A DNA stretch of 64,000 bases from an uncultured Eubacteriales bacterium (GCA_900545225.1 UQXZ01000005.1:49814-113813); one strand, 5' to 3'. Positions 9,529 through 19,362 are shown, counted from the stretch's first letter. Notes: generated by a model not told the origin, from the letters alone. Numbers and translations are program-made.

Positions 9529-9618
9529 TTATTAATAATTAAGTGGTTAGATATCGTTTAGATATATGATAAAATATAAGCATTACCGAATAGGGATGCT
9601 TAAGGGATTAAATCCCAT

Positions 9619-9658
9619 AAAAAGGCGTAGTCGAATTATTTGGCTATGCCTTTTTTTG
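9619..9658 (+). terminator. Rho-independent terminator of ilvNC
   Basis: AAAAGGCGTAGTC pairs with GGCTATGCCTTTT across a 9-base loop and is followed by a T-run. Confidence 0.8.
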
Positions 9659-9789
9659 TGTTTTCGGGGATATTTGTACCAATGCAGTTGAAGCCCACTT
9701 TTATATGCTTAATTTTGTTTGTTTAAATGAAGTTTTGTCTTGTTTGTAATCAGCATGAAGAAGTGGCAACGCCAAAAAGGGAGGCGTGT

Positions 9790-10012
9790 ATGAATAAAAT
9801 TTATAAAAAAGTTATTGGAAACAGCAGGGATTTGTGGTCTGAGCGTAAGCTTACTTACTGCAACACCGGTTTTTGCAGATGAAACGGGTGGCACAGGCGG
9901 AATAGGTGAACCTGTGGCAGAACTTGTGAAGGTCTGTGGCTATGATGCACTGGCCGGAAGCACATCAGCTATTGCTGCGGCGGGAGTATGCAGAAAGAGA
10001 ATAAACAGATAA
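9790..10012 (+). pseudogene. Small exported protein, frame broken in an A6 run near the start
   Basis: A strong GGGAGG site precedes ATG 9790, but that frame stops after 30 codons. The adjacent frame encodes LLETAGICGLSVSLL, a likely signal-peptide core ending TPVFA, then a short Gly/Thr-rich mature part and a C-terminus ending CRKRINR. Removing one A from the AAAAAA at 9805-9810 joins the two, giving a protein of about 73 residues with a classical signal peptide (MNKIYKKLLET...TPVFA). It is therefore a recent frameshift, a +1 recoding site or a sequencing error. The family is not recognised. Confidence 0.5.
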
Positions 10013-10136
10013 TCAAAGTTAGTTGAAAAATCTCCCGTGATATATAAACTTTATAATTTGTTAATGGAGCTTATATATGATATATTCTATAATTAACTTA
10101 AAGTATACTTAAAAGGTATGAGGGGAGGTGTACACA

Positions 10137-10847
10137 ATGCAATTTAAGAAAATAAATGATCTTAAATTCCAGGTAATCCTTAATAAGGATGACATGAATA
10201 ATTTTAATTTAACAATGGAGGATTTCTTTGGTAATAACACTAATAAAATTCATTCATTATTAGACACCCTTATGGAAAAGGCCAGAGAGCAGATTGGTGT
10301 CAACATGGACAATACAATTATGTCTGTTCAACTTGTACCACAGCCTAATCATACATTCCTTTTAACTGTTAGTGGCAGAAAGCCTCAGGGTAACGGAGAG
10401 GTAAATGATAACAGGAAGTCGGATAAGAAACAGGACGACGATGATATGATGCCGGATATGTTTAGCGGCTTTAACGACATGGATGAGGATTTCATCGATG
10501 AAGATGAGATGATAAAGCCTAAGAAACCGGTTGAGTTAAACAAAGAGATTCTCGATAAAAGAATACTTTACAGATTTGATTCTCTTGAAGACCTTGAAAT
10601 GTTTGCAGCTTCAATAGAATCGACATGGGGAATTAATAATACATTATTTAAGGATGGCGACAGCTATTATCTTGTATTATTAAGAACAAGAATGTCTACT
10701 GAGAAATATCAGAAATTACTTATTAAGGCATTGGAATATGGCACATTTGAAGTGGCTGATGACAATGTAATTGCATATGTAATGGAACACATGGATGTTC
10801 TTTTAAGCGGCAATGCACTTTCACAGATAAAGAAGTACGCCGTATAA
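10137..10847 (+). CDS. mecA: MecA-family adaptor protein
   Basis: This acidic 236-residue protein has the two-domain layout of MecA/YpbH: an N-terminal substrate-binding part (LNKDDMNNFNLTMEDFF), an acidic linker near 105-135 (DDDDMMPDMF..DMDEDFIDEDE) and a C-terminal ClpC-binding domain (YRFDSLEDLEMFAASI...EYGTFEVADDNVIAYVMEH). MecA delivers substrates such as ComK to ClpC-ClpP in Bacillus. No clpC is nearby. ATG 10137 is favoured over GTG 10128 because GGGGAGG (10122-10128) sits 8 bases before it. Confidence 0.85.
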   Translation: MQFKKINDLKFQVILNKDDMNNFNLTMEDFFGNNTNKIHSLLDTLMEKAREQIGVNMDNTIMSVQLVPQPNHTFLLTVSGRKPQGNGEVNDNRKSDKKQDDDDMMPDMFSGFNDMDEDFIDEDEMIKPKKPVELNKEILDKRILYRFDSLEDLEMFAASIESTWGINNTLFKDGDSYYLVLLRTRMSTEKYQKLLIKALEYGTFEVADDNVIAYVMEHMDVLLSGNALSQIKKYAV

Positions 10848-10871
10848 ATACTACACAGTTATGGAGGGCAT

Positions 10872-11981
10872 ATGAGATATCCAAAGTTTTTAGAGAACGG
10901 AGGAACAATAGGTTTTACTGCTCCGTCATTCGGATGTACAACAGAACCATATAAATCCTGCTTCGAAGAGGCGTTAAAGAGATTTGAGGAACTCGGTTAC
11001 AAAACAGAGGTTACACCTGATTGTTATATGTCTGACGGTGTGGGCATAAGCACAGATCCTAAGGAGTGTGCGAAGGAACTTGAATATATCTATTCTGGCA
11101 GTGAATCAGATGTAATCATTTCTGTAGGTGGTGGTGAGCTCATGTGTGACACTATCGCAGAGGTTGACTTTGAGAGCCTTAAGAAATGTGAACCTAAGTG
11201 GTATATGGGTTATTCAGACAATACTAACTTTACATTTCTTCTTAATACTCTCCTGGATACAGCTTCCATTTACGCTCCATGTGCGCCAAGCTTTGGAATG
11301 AAGCCATGGGATAAAGCATTACAGCAGGATATGGATATTCTTACAGGTAAGACAAGTTCAGTTAAGGGATTTGATAAGTGGGAGAAAGAGTCACTTAAGT
11401 CAGATGAAAATCCATATGCCCCATATAATTTAACAGAAGAAAAAAGATTATATATCTATAAAGGTAATACACCTATTGTAGAAGCTCCTACAGTAGAGAT
11501 GATTGATATGGCAGCAGAGTCAGGTCAGCCATTACCTGCAATTAAATCTGTTGATACACCTGTTAAATTTAAGGGAAGAATAATTGGCGGATGTCTCGAT
11601 ACATTAATAACACTCTGCGGAACAAGATTTGACAAAGTTAAGGAGTTCACAGAGAAGTACAAGGAAGACGGTATTATTTGGTTTATCGAAAGCTGCGATT
11701 TATCAATGCTTCAGATTAGAAGAGCATTGTTCCAGTTTAAAAATGCAGGATGGTTTAACCATGCAAGCGGATTTATTTTCGGAAGACCATGTCACTTCAA
11801 TGAGACAGAAATCGGTGTAAGTGCATATAATGCAGTCACATCAGTACTTGGAGACTTTGATAAGTACATTGTAATGGATGCGGATATCGGTCATTTACCA
11901 CCAACAATTCCAATCGTAAGCGGTGCCATTGCAGATGTTACGGTTGATGACAATATTTCAATACAGTATATATACGAATAA
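10872..11981 (+). CDS. Peptidase S66 family protein (LD-carboxypeptidase/MccF-like)
   Basis: This 369-residue protein begins GGTIGFTAPSFG, with the nucleophile block YMGYSDNTNFTFLLN (Ser in GYSDN), a RIIGGCLDTL segment and a catalytic His near the C-terminus in DADIGHLPPTIP. S66 enzymes are serine hydrolases. LdcA trims L,D-tetrapeptides during wall recycling, while MccF-type members cleave acyl-adenylate or peptide-nucleotide toxins. The SDN pattern is closer to MccF-type. It lies 24 bases after mecA with a GGAGGGC site at the ATG. Confidence 0.82.
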   Translation: MRYPKFLENGGTIGFTAPSFGCTTEPYKSCFEEALKRFEELGYKTEVTPDCYMSDGVGISTDPKECAKELEYIYSGSESDVIISVGGGELMCDTIAEVDFESLKKCEPKWYMGYSDNTNFTFLLNTLLDTASIYAPCAPSFGMKPWDKALQQDMDILTGKTSSVKGFDKWEKESLKSDENPYAPYNLTEEKRLYIYKGNTPIVEAPTVEMIDMAAESGQPLPAIKSVDTPVKFKGRIIGGCLDTLITLCGTRFDKVKEFTEKYKEDGIIWFIESCDLSMLQIRRALFQFKNAGWFNHASGFIFGRPCHFNETEIGVSAYNAVTSVLGDFDKYIVMDADIGHLPPTIPIVSGAIADVTVDDNISIQYIYE

Positions 11982-12038
11982 AATGGCAACGCGCATGACA
12001 GCGTAGCGCATGCCAACGAAGTGCATATTTAAATTCTT

Positions 12039-12085
12039 AAAGATGTCCGATTGTGGGGTTATCTCCATAATCGGGCATCTTTTAT
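12039..12085 (+). terminator. Rho-independent terminator after the S66 peptidase gene
   Basis: AAGATGTCCGATT pairs with AATCGGGCATCTT and is followed by TTATT. The preceding bases 11984-12025 contain partly self-complementary GCGCATG copies without an assigned role. Confidence 0.8.
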
Positions 12086-12149
12086 TAAAAATGGAAAGTT
12101 ATAATGCCCGTATTTCTTGCAAAGAGAAGTCATATATTCCCTTGTTTTC

Positions 12150-12178
12150 TTGCAAAAACCCTCTATAAAATATATAAT
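12150..12178 (+). promoter_or_regulatory. Sigma-A promoter of the zapA operon
   Basis: TTGCAA (12150-12155) lies 17 bp from a perfect TATAAT (12173-12178). A second TTTCTTGCAAA copy lies 33 bases upstream (12113-12123). Confidence 0.7.
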
Positions 12179-12214
12179 TTTCATTAATTGTCTTTATTGA
12201 ATTAGGAGGTAGGT

Positions 12215-12610
12215 ATGTCTGAAAAGGTAAGCATAGAAATTACTCTGGACGGAAAATCATATTTACTTACTGGAGATGAAAGTAAGGAATATATGACTAA
12301 ATTAGCTGATTATATCAGCCAGAAAGAGGCAGCGTTAGATAGTGATGATAAAATCAGAGAACTTCCTAACAGACTACGAGATTATATGATGCGTTTTTGC
12401 ATTGCAGATGATTATTTCAAAGCTTTAGATGAAATAGTGGATCTGAAAACAGTTATTGAGAAAAAAGACGAAGAAATATATGCACTTAAGCATGAGCTGG
12501 CAAAGACACAGACAAATCTTTCTCATATAAAGCATAATATTCCTGCAAATAATAAGAAGACCGAACCTGAAGCTGAAGAGCCTCAGAATGTGGAGAAAGA
12601 AAATGAATAA
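12215..12610 (+). CDS. zapA: Cell division protein ZapA
   Basis: This 131-residue protein has the ZapA globular head (VSIEITLDGKSYLLTGDESKEYMTKLADYI) followed by a long coiled coil (about 70-110) and an acidic tail. ZapA tetramers bundle FtsZ protofilaments at mid-cell. It heads a run of envelope and division genes. Its 3' end overlaps the start of the U32 gene, so the two are translationally coupled. The start has AGGAGGT 6 bases upstream. Confidence 0.85.
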   Translation: MSEKVSIEITLDGKSYLLTGDESKEYMTKLADYISQKEAALDSDDKIRELPNRLRDYMMRFCIADDYFKALDEIVDLKTVIEKKDEEIYALKHELAKTQTNLSHIKHNIPANNKKTEPEAEEPQNVEKENE

Positions 12611-14996
12611 GGTTGAGCTTTTAGCTCCGGCGGGAAGTCTGGATATCTGTAAGGCAGTTATAAATGCCGGTGCAGATGCGGTTTATCTTGGTGGCCAGAT
12701 GTTTGGTGCCAGAGCTTTTGCACACAATTTTACGGTAGATGAAATAAAAGAAGCGTTGGACTACGCTCACAACAGAGGTGCGAAAATCTACCTTACAGTT
12801 AATACACTTCTTAAAAATGATGAAATATACAGAGCCATAGAATATCTTAAGCCTCTGTATGAATATGGATTGGATGCGGTTCTTGTTCAGGATATGGGAT
12901 TGATGCGCCTCTTAAAGCTTTACTATCCTGATATGGCTATACACATAAGTACTCAGATGAATGTTACAGGGGAACATTTCCTGAAATATTTAAGAGAGTG
13001 CGGGGCAGAGAGAGTTGTTCTTGCAAGAGAGCTTACTCTTGATGAAATACGACATTTACATGATGAATGTGATATTGAATTAGAGGTATTTATTCACGGA
13101 GCACTCTGTTATTGTTATTCAGGACAGTGCTTTATGAGTTATGAGGCAGGTGGAAGAAGTGCCAATAAGGGTGCCTGTGCAGGACCATGCAGACTTCCAT
13201 ATAAAAGTGAAAGTGGTGAGACGGGATATTTACTCAGTCCTAAGGATCTTATGTCCATACAGTCATTACCTGATATTTTAGACAGCGGTGTAGCTTCTCT
13301 TAAAATAGAAGGAAGAATGAAAAATATAAAATATGCCGCCGGAATCACTCATATGTATAGAGAGTATATTGATAAGTATTACGCATATGGCAGAAAGGGC
13401 TATGTTGTTAACGAAAAGGATGTAAATGACATGCTTGACCTCTACAACAGAGGTTTCGAAACAACGGGATATTTCTATACTACAAAATCAAGGGATATGA
13501 TGAGCTTAAGCCGTCCTAATCATATGGGTACTAAGGCGTTAGAGGTTATTGAGAACAAAAAGGGCAATATTACCTTTAAGGCTTTAGAGCCTATAAACCA
13601 TGGCGATGTATTTGAAATCGACAGAGAGAATTCATTTACAAGCGGTAAGGATTTAAATGTCGGAGAATTTTTAAATGTAAATCTTCCTTCTAAATATAAG
13701 CTTGGTAAGGGAACAATCCTCTACAGAGTAAATAATGCCAGAATTGAAGGAGAAATCTTAAGAGATTTTGTGGAAAATGGTAAGGAAATATATTTATCCA
13801 TTGATATTGCGGCAATTAAGAATGAGCCTATCAGAGTTACTGTTTCTACATATAATGAACTCCTTGATGAGTACATTTATGCAACTGCAGAAGGAACTGT
13901 TGTTCAGCCAGCAGAAAACAGACCTGTTACTGAGGACGACTTACTAAAGAAGGCGTCAAAGCTGGGCGGAACTCAGTATTCATTAGTTTCTGCACAGGCT
14001 CATGTGGATGGTGATATATTTATTGCCATTGGAGATATCGGCAAGGTCAGAAATAAGGCAATTGAGCTTCTGGAAAATGAGATAAGAGCGAGATTTGCAA
14101 GAAAATACAACGCTCCACAGGAAGAAGATACAGTTGTTGAATCACACAAATCTGAAGACGCTCCATTTATTTCTGCTCAGGCTTACAAGTTAGAACAGGC
14201 AGATGTTCTTGCGGACGCGAAAAATGTCTCCAGAATGTATATTTCATATCACTGCATTTATGAATATAGAAATAAGCAGTGGAAACTAAAAGATGATGCC
14301 GTTAAGGTGGTGGAAAGAGCAAAGGAACATAAAAAGGAAGTTTTCATTGCCCTTCCTGCTATCGCCAGGGAATCCAATGTTGGGATGACTGAAAGTCTTT
14401 TGGAATCAATACTGAATGACAGTTTTTCTGACGGAATGCTTATCCGAAATATGGAAGAATTATTAATATACAAAGAGTATGTTAATAAGAATAAAGACAA
14501 TTGTGCGAAAAAAATAGTATTAGATAGCAACATATACGTATATAATAAAGAGACAAAGATTTTCTTATTAGAAGAATATCGTGATATGTGCATTGATCGA
14601 ATTGCTTCACCTATTGAATTAGATGAAAATGAGTTATCAGATCTGGTAAATGAAGTTCCGATGGAAATGGAACTTACGGTTTACGGAAAAGTGGCCGTTA
14701 TGCAGTCAGAACAGTGTATTAAGAAAACACTCAATACATGTGATCATTTATTTGGGATGGAATCGATCATACAAAATGGAAGTAATAAGCATAACAATGC
14801 AAAAAATAACGTATCATACAGTATGTTATGTCTTTGTGATTATTGCTTTACTACTATATTTGACTATAGGGCAAGAGATATTGACATTTCATTGGCGAAA
14901 AAACTGGATTGCGGAAGTATAAGATATGACTTTACTACGGAGTCTGCTGATGAAGTAATGGAAATATGTAATAAAATGCCTAAAGCCTGGAGGTAG
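12603..14996 (+). CDS. U32 family peptidase with C-terminal DUF3656-type region (RlhA-like)
   Basis: This 797-residue protein starts with the U32 domain (VELLAPAGSLDICKAVINAGADAVYLGG), has LELEVFIHGALC and a cysteine-rich cluster (CYCYSGQCFM...GACAGPC near 170-200), and carries a long C-terminal extension ending with a second Cys pair (LCDYC). Despite the name, characterised relatives such as E. coli RlhA and TrhP hydroxylate rRNA or tRNA, probably with the Cys cluster holding iron-sulfur. ATG 12603 is chosen because GGAG sits 7 bases before it. The upstream in-frame ATG 12588 lacks a site. It overlaps zapA by 8 bases. Confidence 0.85.
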   Translation: MNKVELLAPAGSLDICKAVINAGADAVYLGGQMFGARAFAHNFTVDEIKEALDYAHNRGAKIYLTVNTLLKNDEIYRAIEYLKPLYEYGLDAVLVQDMGLMRLLKLYYPDMAIHISTQMNVTGEHFLKYLRECGAERVVLARELTLDEIRHLHDECDIELEVFIHGALCYCYSGQCFMSYEAGGRSANKGACAGPCRLPYKSESGETGYLLSPKDLMSIQSLPDILDSGVASLKIEGRMKNIKYAAGITHMYREYIDKYYAYGRKGYVVNEKDVNDMLDLYNRGFETTGYFYTTKSRDMMSLSRPNHMGTKALEVIENKKGNITFKALEPINHGDVFEIDRENSFTSGKDLNVGEFLNVNLPSKYKLGKGTILYRVNNARIEGEILRDFVENGKEIYLSIDIAAIKNEPIRVTVSTYNELLDEYIYATAEGTVVQPAENRPVTEDDLLKKASKLGGTQYSLVSAQAHVDGDIFIAIGDIGKVRNKAIELLENEIRARFARKYNAPQEEDTVVESHKSEDAPFISAQAYKLEQADVLADAKNVSRMYISYHCIYEYRNKQWKLKDDAVKVVERAKEHKKEVFIALPAIARESNVGMTESLLESILNDSFSDGMLIRNMEELLIYKEYVNKNKDNCAKKIVLDSNIYVYNKETKIFLLEEYRDMCIDRIASPIELDENELSDLVNEVPMEMELTVYGKVAVMQSEQCIKKTLNTCDHLFGMESIIQNGSNKHNNAKNNVSYSMLCLCDYCFTTIFDYRARDIDISLAKKLDCGSIRYDFTTESADEVMEICNKMPKAWR

Positions 14997-14998
14997 GA

Positions 14999-16549
14999 AT
15001 GGTGTTAGTTGAAATTTCTAAGTATATCTTTACTGCAGTCATAGCTGTCTATGTTCTTGTATCATTTATGGGAGCATCGATACGTAATGATAAAAACCGC
15101 AGATGGATATATGCAACACAGAGTACAATGACATTCATATTCCACTTATTGGGATATGTAATATTGTTCTTAAACAATGGCAACGATATAAAATATCTGG
15201 TGCTTTATTGTTTCGAATTCGGATTGGCATTTGCAACAATTGTTGTATACGACGTGATTTATCCGAAATCATCAAAGCTTCTTGTTAATAACATGATATT
15301 CCTTATGAGTGTGGGATATGTATTTATAGCAAGACTTGATTTTGATCAGGCTATAAGACAGTTTATATTTGCCTGCATCGGAATCGTAATAACATTCTTT
15401 GTTCCTATGGTAATAAAGAAATTTAAGAAAATGAGAGATTTAGGATGGATATATGCTGCAATCAGCTTTGTTCTCCTCTTGGTACTTTTATTCAGTGCAA
15501 GAGCGTACGGCGCTAAGATCAACATCTCATTAGGACATATAACAATTCAGCCATCTGAATTTATTAAGTTATTATTTGTGTTCTTTATTGCTTCTATGTA
15601 CAACAAAGCACTTACATGGAAAAAGTTATTGTTAACAACACTTGCGGCAGCGGCACAGATAGTAATGTTTATTGCATCTAATGACCTTGGTGCAGCCCTT
15701 ATATTCTTCGTTGTATATATAATGATGACATTTGTTGCAACAAGAAGACTTATACTCTTTTTAGGAACTACAGGATTAGGAGCTTTAGGAGCATTTTTAG
15801 CTGCAAAGACAGTTCCTCACGTAATGAAACGTATAACTGCATGGAAGGATCCATGGTCAAATATTTACGGTTCAGGATATCAGATTGCATATTCTTTATT
15901 CTCAATTGCTGCAGGTGGCTGGTTTGGTGTTGGCCTTACACAGGGAAGACCGGACACAATACCATTCGTTGCAAATGATATGATTTTTGCAGCAATCGCA
16001 GAAGAAATGGGAATAATTGTTGTCATCGGAGTATTATTTGTATTCCTTAACTGTCTTATTCTTACAATGAATATCGCATCAAGATGTAATACATTATTCT
16101 ACAGACTTATTGCTGTTGGATTCGGTGTTACAATGGCATTCCAGGTATTCTTAACAGTAGGTGGTGTTCTTAAGATTATTCCACTTACAGGTGTTACACT
16201 GCCGTTCGTAAGTTATGGTGGTAGTTCACTTATCTGCTCATTGTTTATGTTTGCCGTTATTAATGGTATGTACACAATGAGACAGGATCCTAATGAAGCA
16301 GAAAAGGCTGATATTACTTATAGAAGAAGAGAGCATAAAAAAGTAGAAGAAAAAATTAAAAAAGACCCTGATTTAACTGAAGATTTCAGTGAATACTTTA
16401 AAGACGGTGTTGATATAAATATTCCTGATATAAAAACGGATTCATCATCAAAGAAAGTTGAAAGTGACAAGGGGCATACAAAATTTTACAGTCCGGACGA
16501 TTTTAAAAATATAGATGACTACAATGAATTCGATGATTCTAAGTTTTAA
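14999..16549 (+). CDS. SEDS-family peptidoglycan glycosyltransferase (FtsW/RodA type)
   Basis: This integral membrane protein of 516 residues has about 10-12 helices and the SEDS signatures: SNDLGAALIFF, with the catalytic Asp, GSGYQIAYSLFSIAAGGWFGVGL, PFVANDMIFAAIAEE and LPFVSYGGSS. SEDS proteins polymerise lipid II with a partner class B PBP, which here is the next gene. A charged cytoplasmic tail of about 85 residues follows the last helix. The RBS GGAGGTAGG lies inside the end of the U32 gene. Whether it serves division or elongation is not decidable from sequence alone, although zapA in the operon favours division or sporulation septation. Confidence 0.9.
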   Translation: MVLVEISKYIFTAVIAVYVLVSFMGASIRNDKNRRWIYATQSTMTFIFHLLGYVILFLNNGNDIKYLVLYCFEFGLAFATIVVYDVIYPKSSKLLVNNMIFLMSVGYVFIARLDFDQAIRQFIFACIGIVITFFVPMVIKKFKKMRDLGWIYAAISFVLLLVLLFSARAYGAKINISLGHITIQPSEFIKLLFVFFIASMYNKALTWKKLLLTTLAAAAQIVMFIASNDLGAALIFFVVYIMMTFVATRRLILFLGTTGLGALGAFLAAKTVPHVMKRITAWKDPWSNIYGSGYQIAYSLFSIAAGGWFGVGLTQGRPDTIPFVANDMIFAAIAEEMGIIVVIGVLFVFLNCLILTMNIASRCNTLFYRLIAVGFGVTMAFQVFLTVGGVLKIIPLTGVTLPFVSYGGSSLICSLFMFAVINGMYTMRQDPNEAEKADITYRRREHKKVEEKIKKDPDLTEDFSEYFKDGVDINIPDIKTDSSSKKVESDKGHTKFYSPDDFKNIDDYNEFDDSKF

Positions 16550-16576
16550 AATCAAATTATAGAAGGTGGTGATAGC

Positions 16577-18115
16577 TTGAAGAATAATGATGACAAGAAT
16601 GTCAACAAAAAAGAAGTCAAAAAAGATGTTAAAAAAGACGTCAGAAAAGAAAAGAGTTCATTTTTATCAAAGCCTGTTGTTAAACCGGAAAAAACAAGAA
16701 AAAAGAGAAATGTTGAGACAAATATCATCTCATTCATTTTCATCGGTGTTTTCTTTGTAATGATTATTTATTCAATATTCTTTACATCATCAGAGGCAGA
16801 GAGTATTGCGGAGAGTCCGTATAACCCAAGAAATGCCACAGATCGTGCGCCTGATGTAAGAAGAGGTACAATCTATGCAAATGATGGAACAGTACTTGCT
16901 ACTACAGAGGTGGATGAAGACGGTAAGGAAGTAAGAAAATACCCTGAAGCAAATCTCTTCTCACTTGTTGTAGGTATGAGCAGAGGTGTTGGTTCCGGTG
17001 TTGAAGGCGGTGCCAATACAGAATTGACAACATCAACATCAAAGCAGGAAGTTGAAAAGACAGAAGGACAGACTTCGACAGAGTATTATGGAGACAGTGT
17101 ATATACTACACTTGATCCTGAACTTCAGAAGGCTGCTTACGACGCACTTGGTGATTATCATGGTGCAGTAGTTGCTGTTGATACTCAGACAGGTGAGGTT
17201 CTGGCAATGGTTTCAAAGCCTGACTTCGATCCTAATGAGGCAGGAACAAAATATAACGAATGGGCAAGTATTTCAGATGAAAATTCAGTGCTCATTAACA
17301 GAGCTTCACAGGGCTTATATGCTCCGGGTTCTACATTTAAAATTGTAACTGCACTGGAATATGTTAAGGAACATCCGGATGATTACAAGGATTACTCTTA
17401 CATCTGTGAGGGTACAACATCAGTTCCTGGTGGTACACAGGTAATCTGTTATCATCGTAATGTTCACGGACAGGAAGATTTAAATAAAGCATTTATTAAT
17501 TCATGTAACTGTGCGTTCTCTGATATCGGTCTTAAGTTAGATATGGAAAGATTCAGAGCTACTGTTGAAAGTTTAGGTATGAATGAAGCATTACCTATCG
17601 AAATCGAGAGTAGTAAGACAAGATTCGACCTTGATTCAAGTTCAAGTATTTCTGAAATCCAGGAAACATCATTTGGTCAGGGTAATCTTTACATGACACC
17701 TCTTCAGATGGCTATGATTACAGCTACAATTGCTAATGACGGTATCATGATGAAACCATATCTAATTGATAAGGTTGTTTCATCAACAGGAGAGATTGTT
17801 AAGCAGAATGCACCAACTGTTTATAAAAATGGAATTGCTGATGAGTCTGAAATCGCAGTGGTTCAGAGCTTTATGAGAAACATGGTTAGTCAGGGAGCTG
17901 CAAGCGTATTTGGCAGTGCAGGCTATTCAGTAGCGGGTAAGACAGGTACAGCTCAGTTCTCTAACGACAGTGAACTTGCGCACCTCTGGTTTACATGTTA
18001 CGCTCCGGCAAACAATCCAAGAATTGCCGTTACATGTATAGTAGAGCGTTCTGAGGTTTCTACAGTAGTTCCTGAGAGAATCTGTAAAGCCGTATTAGAC
18101 GCTTATCTTGATTAA
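16577..18115 (+). CDS. Class B penicillin-binding protein (transpeptidase)
   Basis: This 512-residue protein has a lysine-rich cytoplasmic start, one membrane anchor (about 49-65), a short pedestal domain and a transpeptidase domain. The active-site motifs are STFK at 252-255, SCN at 309-311 and KTG at 455-457. It cross-links peptidoglycan outside the membrane as partner of the upstream SEDS protein. The pedestal is short, like PbpA of Actinobacteria and clostridial relatives. The start is TTG with GAAGGTGGTG upstream. A stretch of Lys-Lys-Asp/Glu-Val repeats opens the protein. Confidence 0.92.
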   Translation: MKNNDDKNVNKKEVKKDVKKDVRKEKSSFLSKPVVKPEKTRKKRNVETNIISFIFIGVFFVMIIYSIFFTSSEAESIAESPYNPRNATDRAPDVRRGTIYANDGTVLATTEVDEDGKEVRKYPEANLFSLVVGMSRGVGSGVEGGANTELTTSTSKQEVEKTEGQTSTEYYGDSVYTTLDPELQKAAYDALGDYHGAVVAVDTQTGEVLAMVSKPDFDPNEAGTKYNEWASISDENSVLINRASQGLYAPGSTFKIVTALEYVKEHPDDYKDYSYICEGTTSVPGGTQVICYHRNVHGQEDLNKAFINSCNCAFSDIGLKLDMERFRATVESLGMNEALPIEIESSKTRFDLDSSSSISEIQETSFGQGNLYMTPLQMAMITATIANDGIMMKPYLIDKVVSSTGEIVKQNAPTVYKNGIADESEIAVVQSFMRNMVSQGAASVFGSAGYSVAGKTGTAQFSNDSELAHLWFTCYAPANNPRIAVTCIVERSEVSTVVPERICKAVLDAYLD

Positions 18116-18127
18116 AGGACAGATACT

Positions 18128-18487
18128 ATGGTTATAATCAGTGACAGATTATATGTTGGGGCAAGTATAGAGGACGTAAAAAAGGATGTAATAAAAGGGC
18201 TGAAGAAGAAACAGTTTCAGCCCGGTTTATATTGCATCACATTACCTCAGGAAGACGGAAATATTTTAGATATCAGAAGAGCGGCAACGCTCAGGGATTA
18301 CACCGTCAAGGCAGGTAAGATTTCATTAGGGATCAGGTTTAAAAAGACTACGGTTGATGATATAATCGTAGTCGGTATAGCCCTTGGAAGAAGTGAGGCC
18401 ATTGATGTGGCATCACAGATCGTTCAGGATATATATTGCAACACTAATACATTTGATACAAAAAATTACTTTGGTTATGAAGTTTAG
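18128..18487 (+). CDS. Conserved hypothetical protein in the wall/sporulation operon
   Basis: I do not recognise this 119-residue protein. It has no signal peptide or membrane segment. It has alternating strand-like stretches (LYCITLPQ, ISLGIRF, IIVVGIALG) suggesting a small alpha/beta fold. It lies 12 bases after the PBP gene and 17 before the DUF2953 gene in one transcription unit, so a role in envelope or spore formation is an inference from position only. Confidence 0.65.
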   Translation: MVIISDRLYVGASIEDVKKDVIKGLKKKQFQPGLYCITLPQEDGNILDIRRAATLRDYTVKAGKISLGIRFKKTTVDDIIVVGIALGRSEAIDVASQIVQDIYCNTNTFDTKNYFGYEV

Positions 18488-18504
18488 AATATGACGGAGA
18501 CTGT

Positions 18505-19362
18505 ATGCTTAGTATTATACTCACGATACTAATGATAATAGGAATAGTAGCTGCCGTCATAGCCGGTATTATAGTACTTATATTTTTCTATCCGCTGACT
18601 TACAAAGTTGATGCAAGTTATCACGGAGAGATAAAAGCAAAGGCAAGTGCCAACTGGCTGTTTAACATTTTAAGAATAAGGTTTGAATTAATTGATAACA
18701 AACCTGTCTATTCTGTCAAAATATTTAATTTTACAATTTTATCAAGTAATAAAAAGAAAAAGCGTAAGAAGAAAAAGAAAAAAGGCAGAAAGAAGTCTGA
18801 TGCAAACAGAAAGAAAGAAAAAGCTTTAAGTATTTCGGATAATCAGGAAAATAATGCTGACATCCCGGATAATGGTTCCGTTAATGCAGTATTTGAATCC
18901 GAGCAGAATAACGGCGACGGTAATTCTCAAAAGAAAGAGTTCTTCTTAGTCAGAATTTTTAAAGGTATTATTGGTAAAGTAAAGAAAGTATTTGCTTCCA
19001 TTAAGAATATCAAAGAAAAGATAGCTGTATGGCTTGATGATGAACACAAGAAATTATATGCATTTCTCTGGGTTAACATTATGAAAATCTTAAGAAAGAT
19101 TAAGCCAAAGGAATTCTCACTTGTTATCCAGGCGGGAACAGGAGAGGCATATAGTACAGGCACTGTGGTTTCATGGTACAGCCTGTTCTATGGTTTATTC
19201 CAGTTAGACTGGATTGATTTCAAGCCAGACTTTGAAGAAAAGAAATTTGAGATGGATTTACATGCTAAAGGCAGCTTTAGTGTAGGTCCGCTTGCTCTTA
19301 TAGCATTTAAGATTTATAGAAATAAAGATTTTAAGAGATTAATCCTCAAGAGAGGAAAATAA
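18505..19362 (+). CDS. DUF2953 domain protein (YtfI-like)
   Basis: This 285-residue protein has one N-terminal membrane helix (about 4-30), an intracellular Lys/Arg-rich stretch (KKKKRKKKKKKGRKK near 78-92), a low-complexity acidic-Asn segment and a C-terminal domain (FSLVIQAGTGEAYSTGTVVSWYSLFYGLF) typical of DUF2953. In Bacillus the DUF2953 gene ytfI precedes the germination/sporulation gene ytfJ, and the same order is seen here with 11 bases between the genes. The function of DUF2953 is unknown. Confidence 0.75.
   Translation: MLSIILTILMIIGIVAAVIAGIIVLIFFYPLTYKVDASYHGEIKAKASANWLFNILRIRFELIDNKPVYSVKIFNFTILSSNKKKKRKKKKKKGRKKSDANRKKEKALSISDNQENNADIPDNGSVNAVFESEQNNGDGNSQKKEFFLVRIFKGIIGKVKKVFASIKNIKEKIAVWLDDEHKKLYAFLWVNIMKILRKIKPKEFSLVIQAGTGEAYSTGTVVSWYSLFYGLFQLDWIDFKPDFEEKKFEMDLHAKGSFSVGPLALIAFKIYRNKDFKRLILKRGK

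Noticed and set aside
9790..9820. Programmed -1 frameshift at AAAAAAG, as in dnaX
   Set aside because: The heptamer is in the wrong phase for -1 slippage, and the needed shift is +1; a mutation or read error is simpler.
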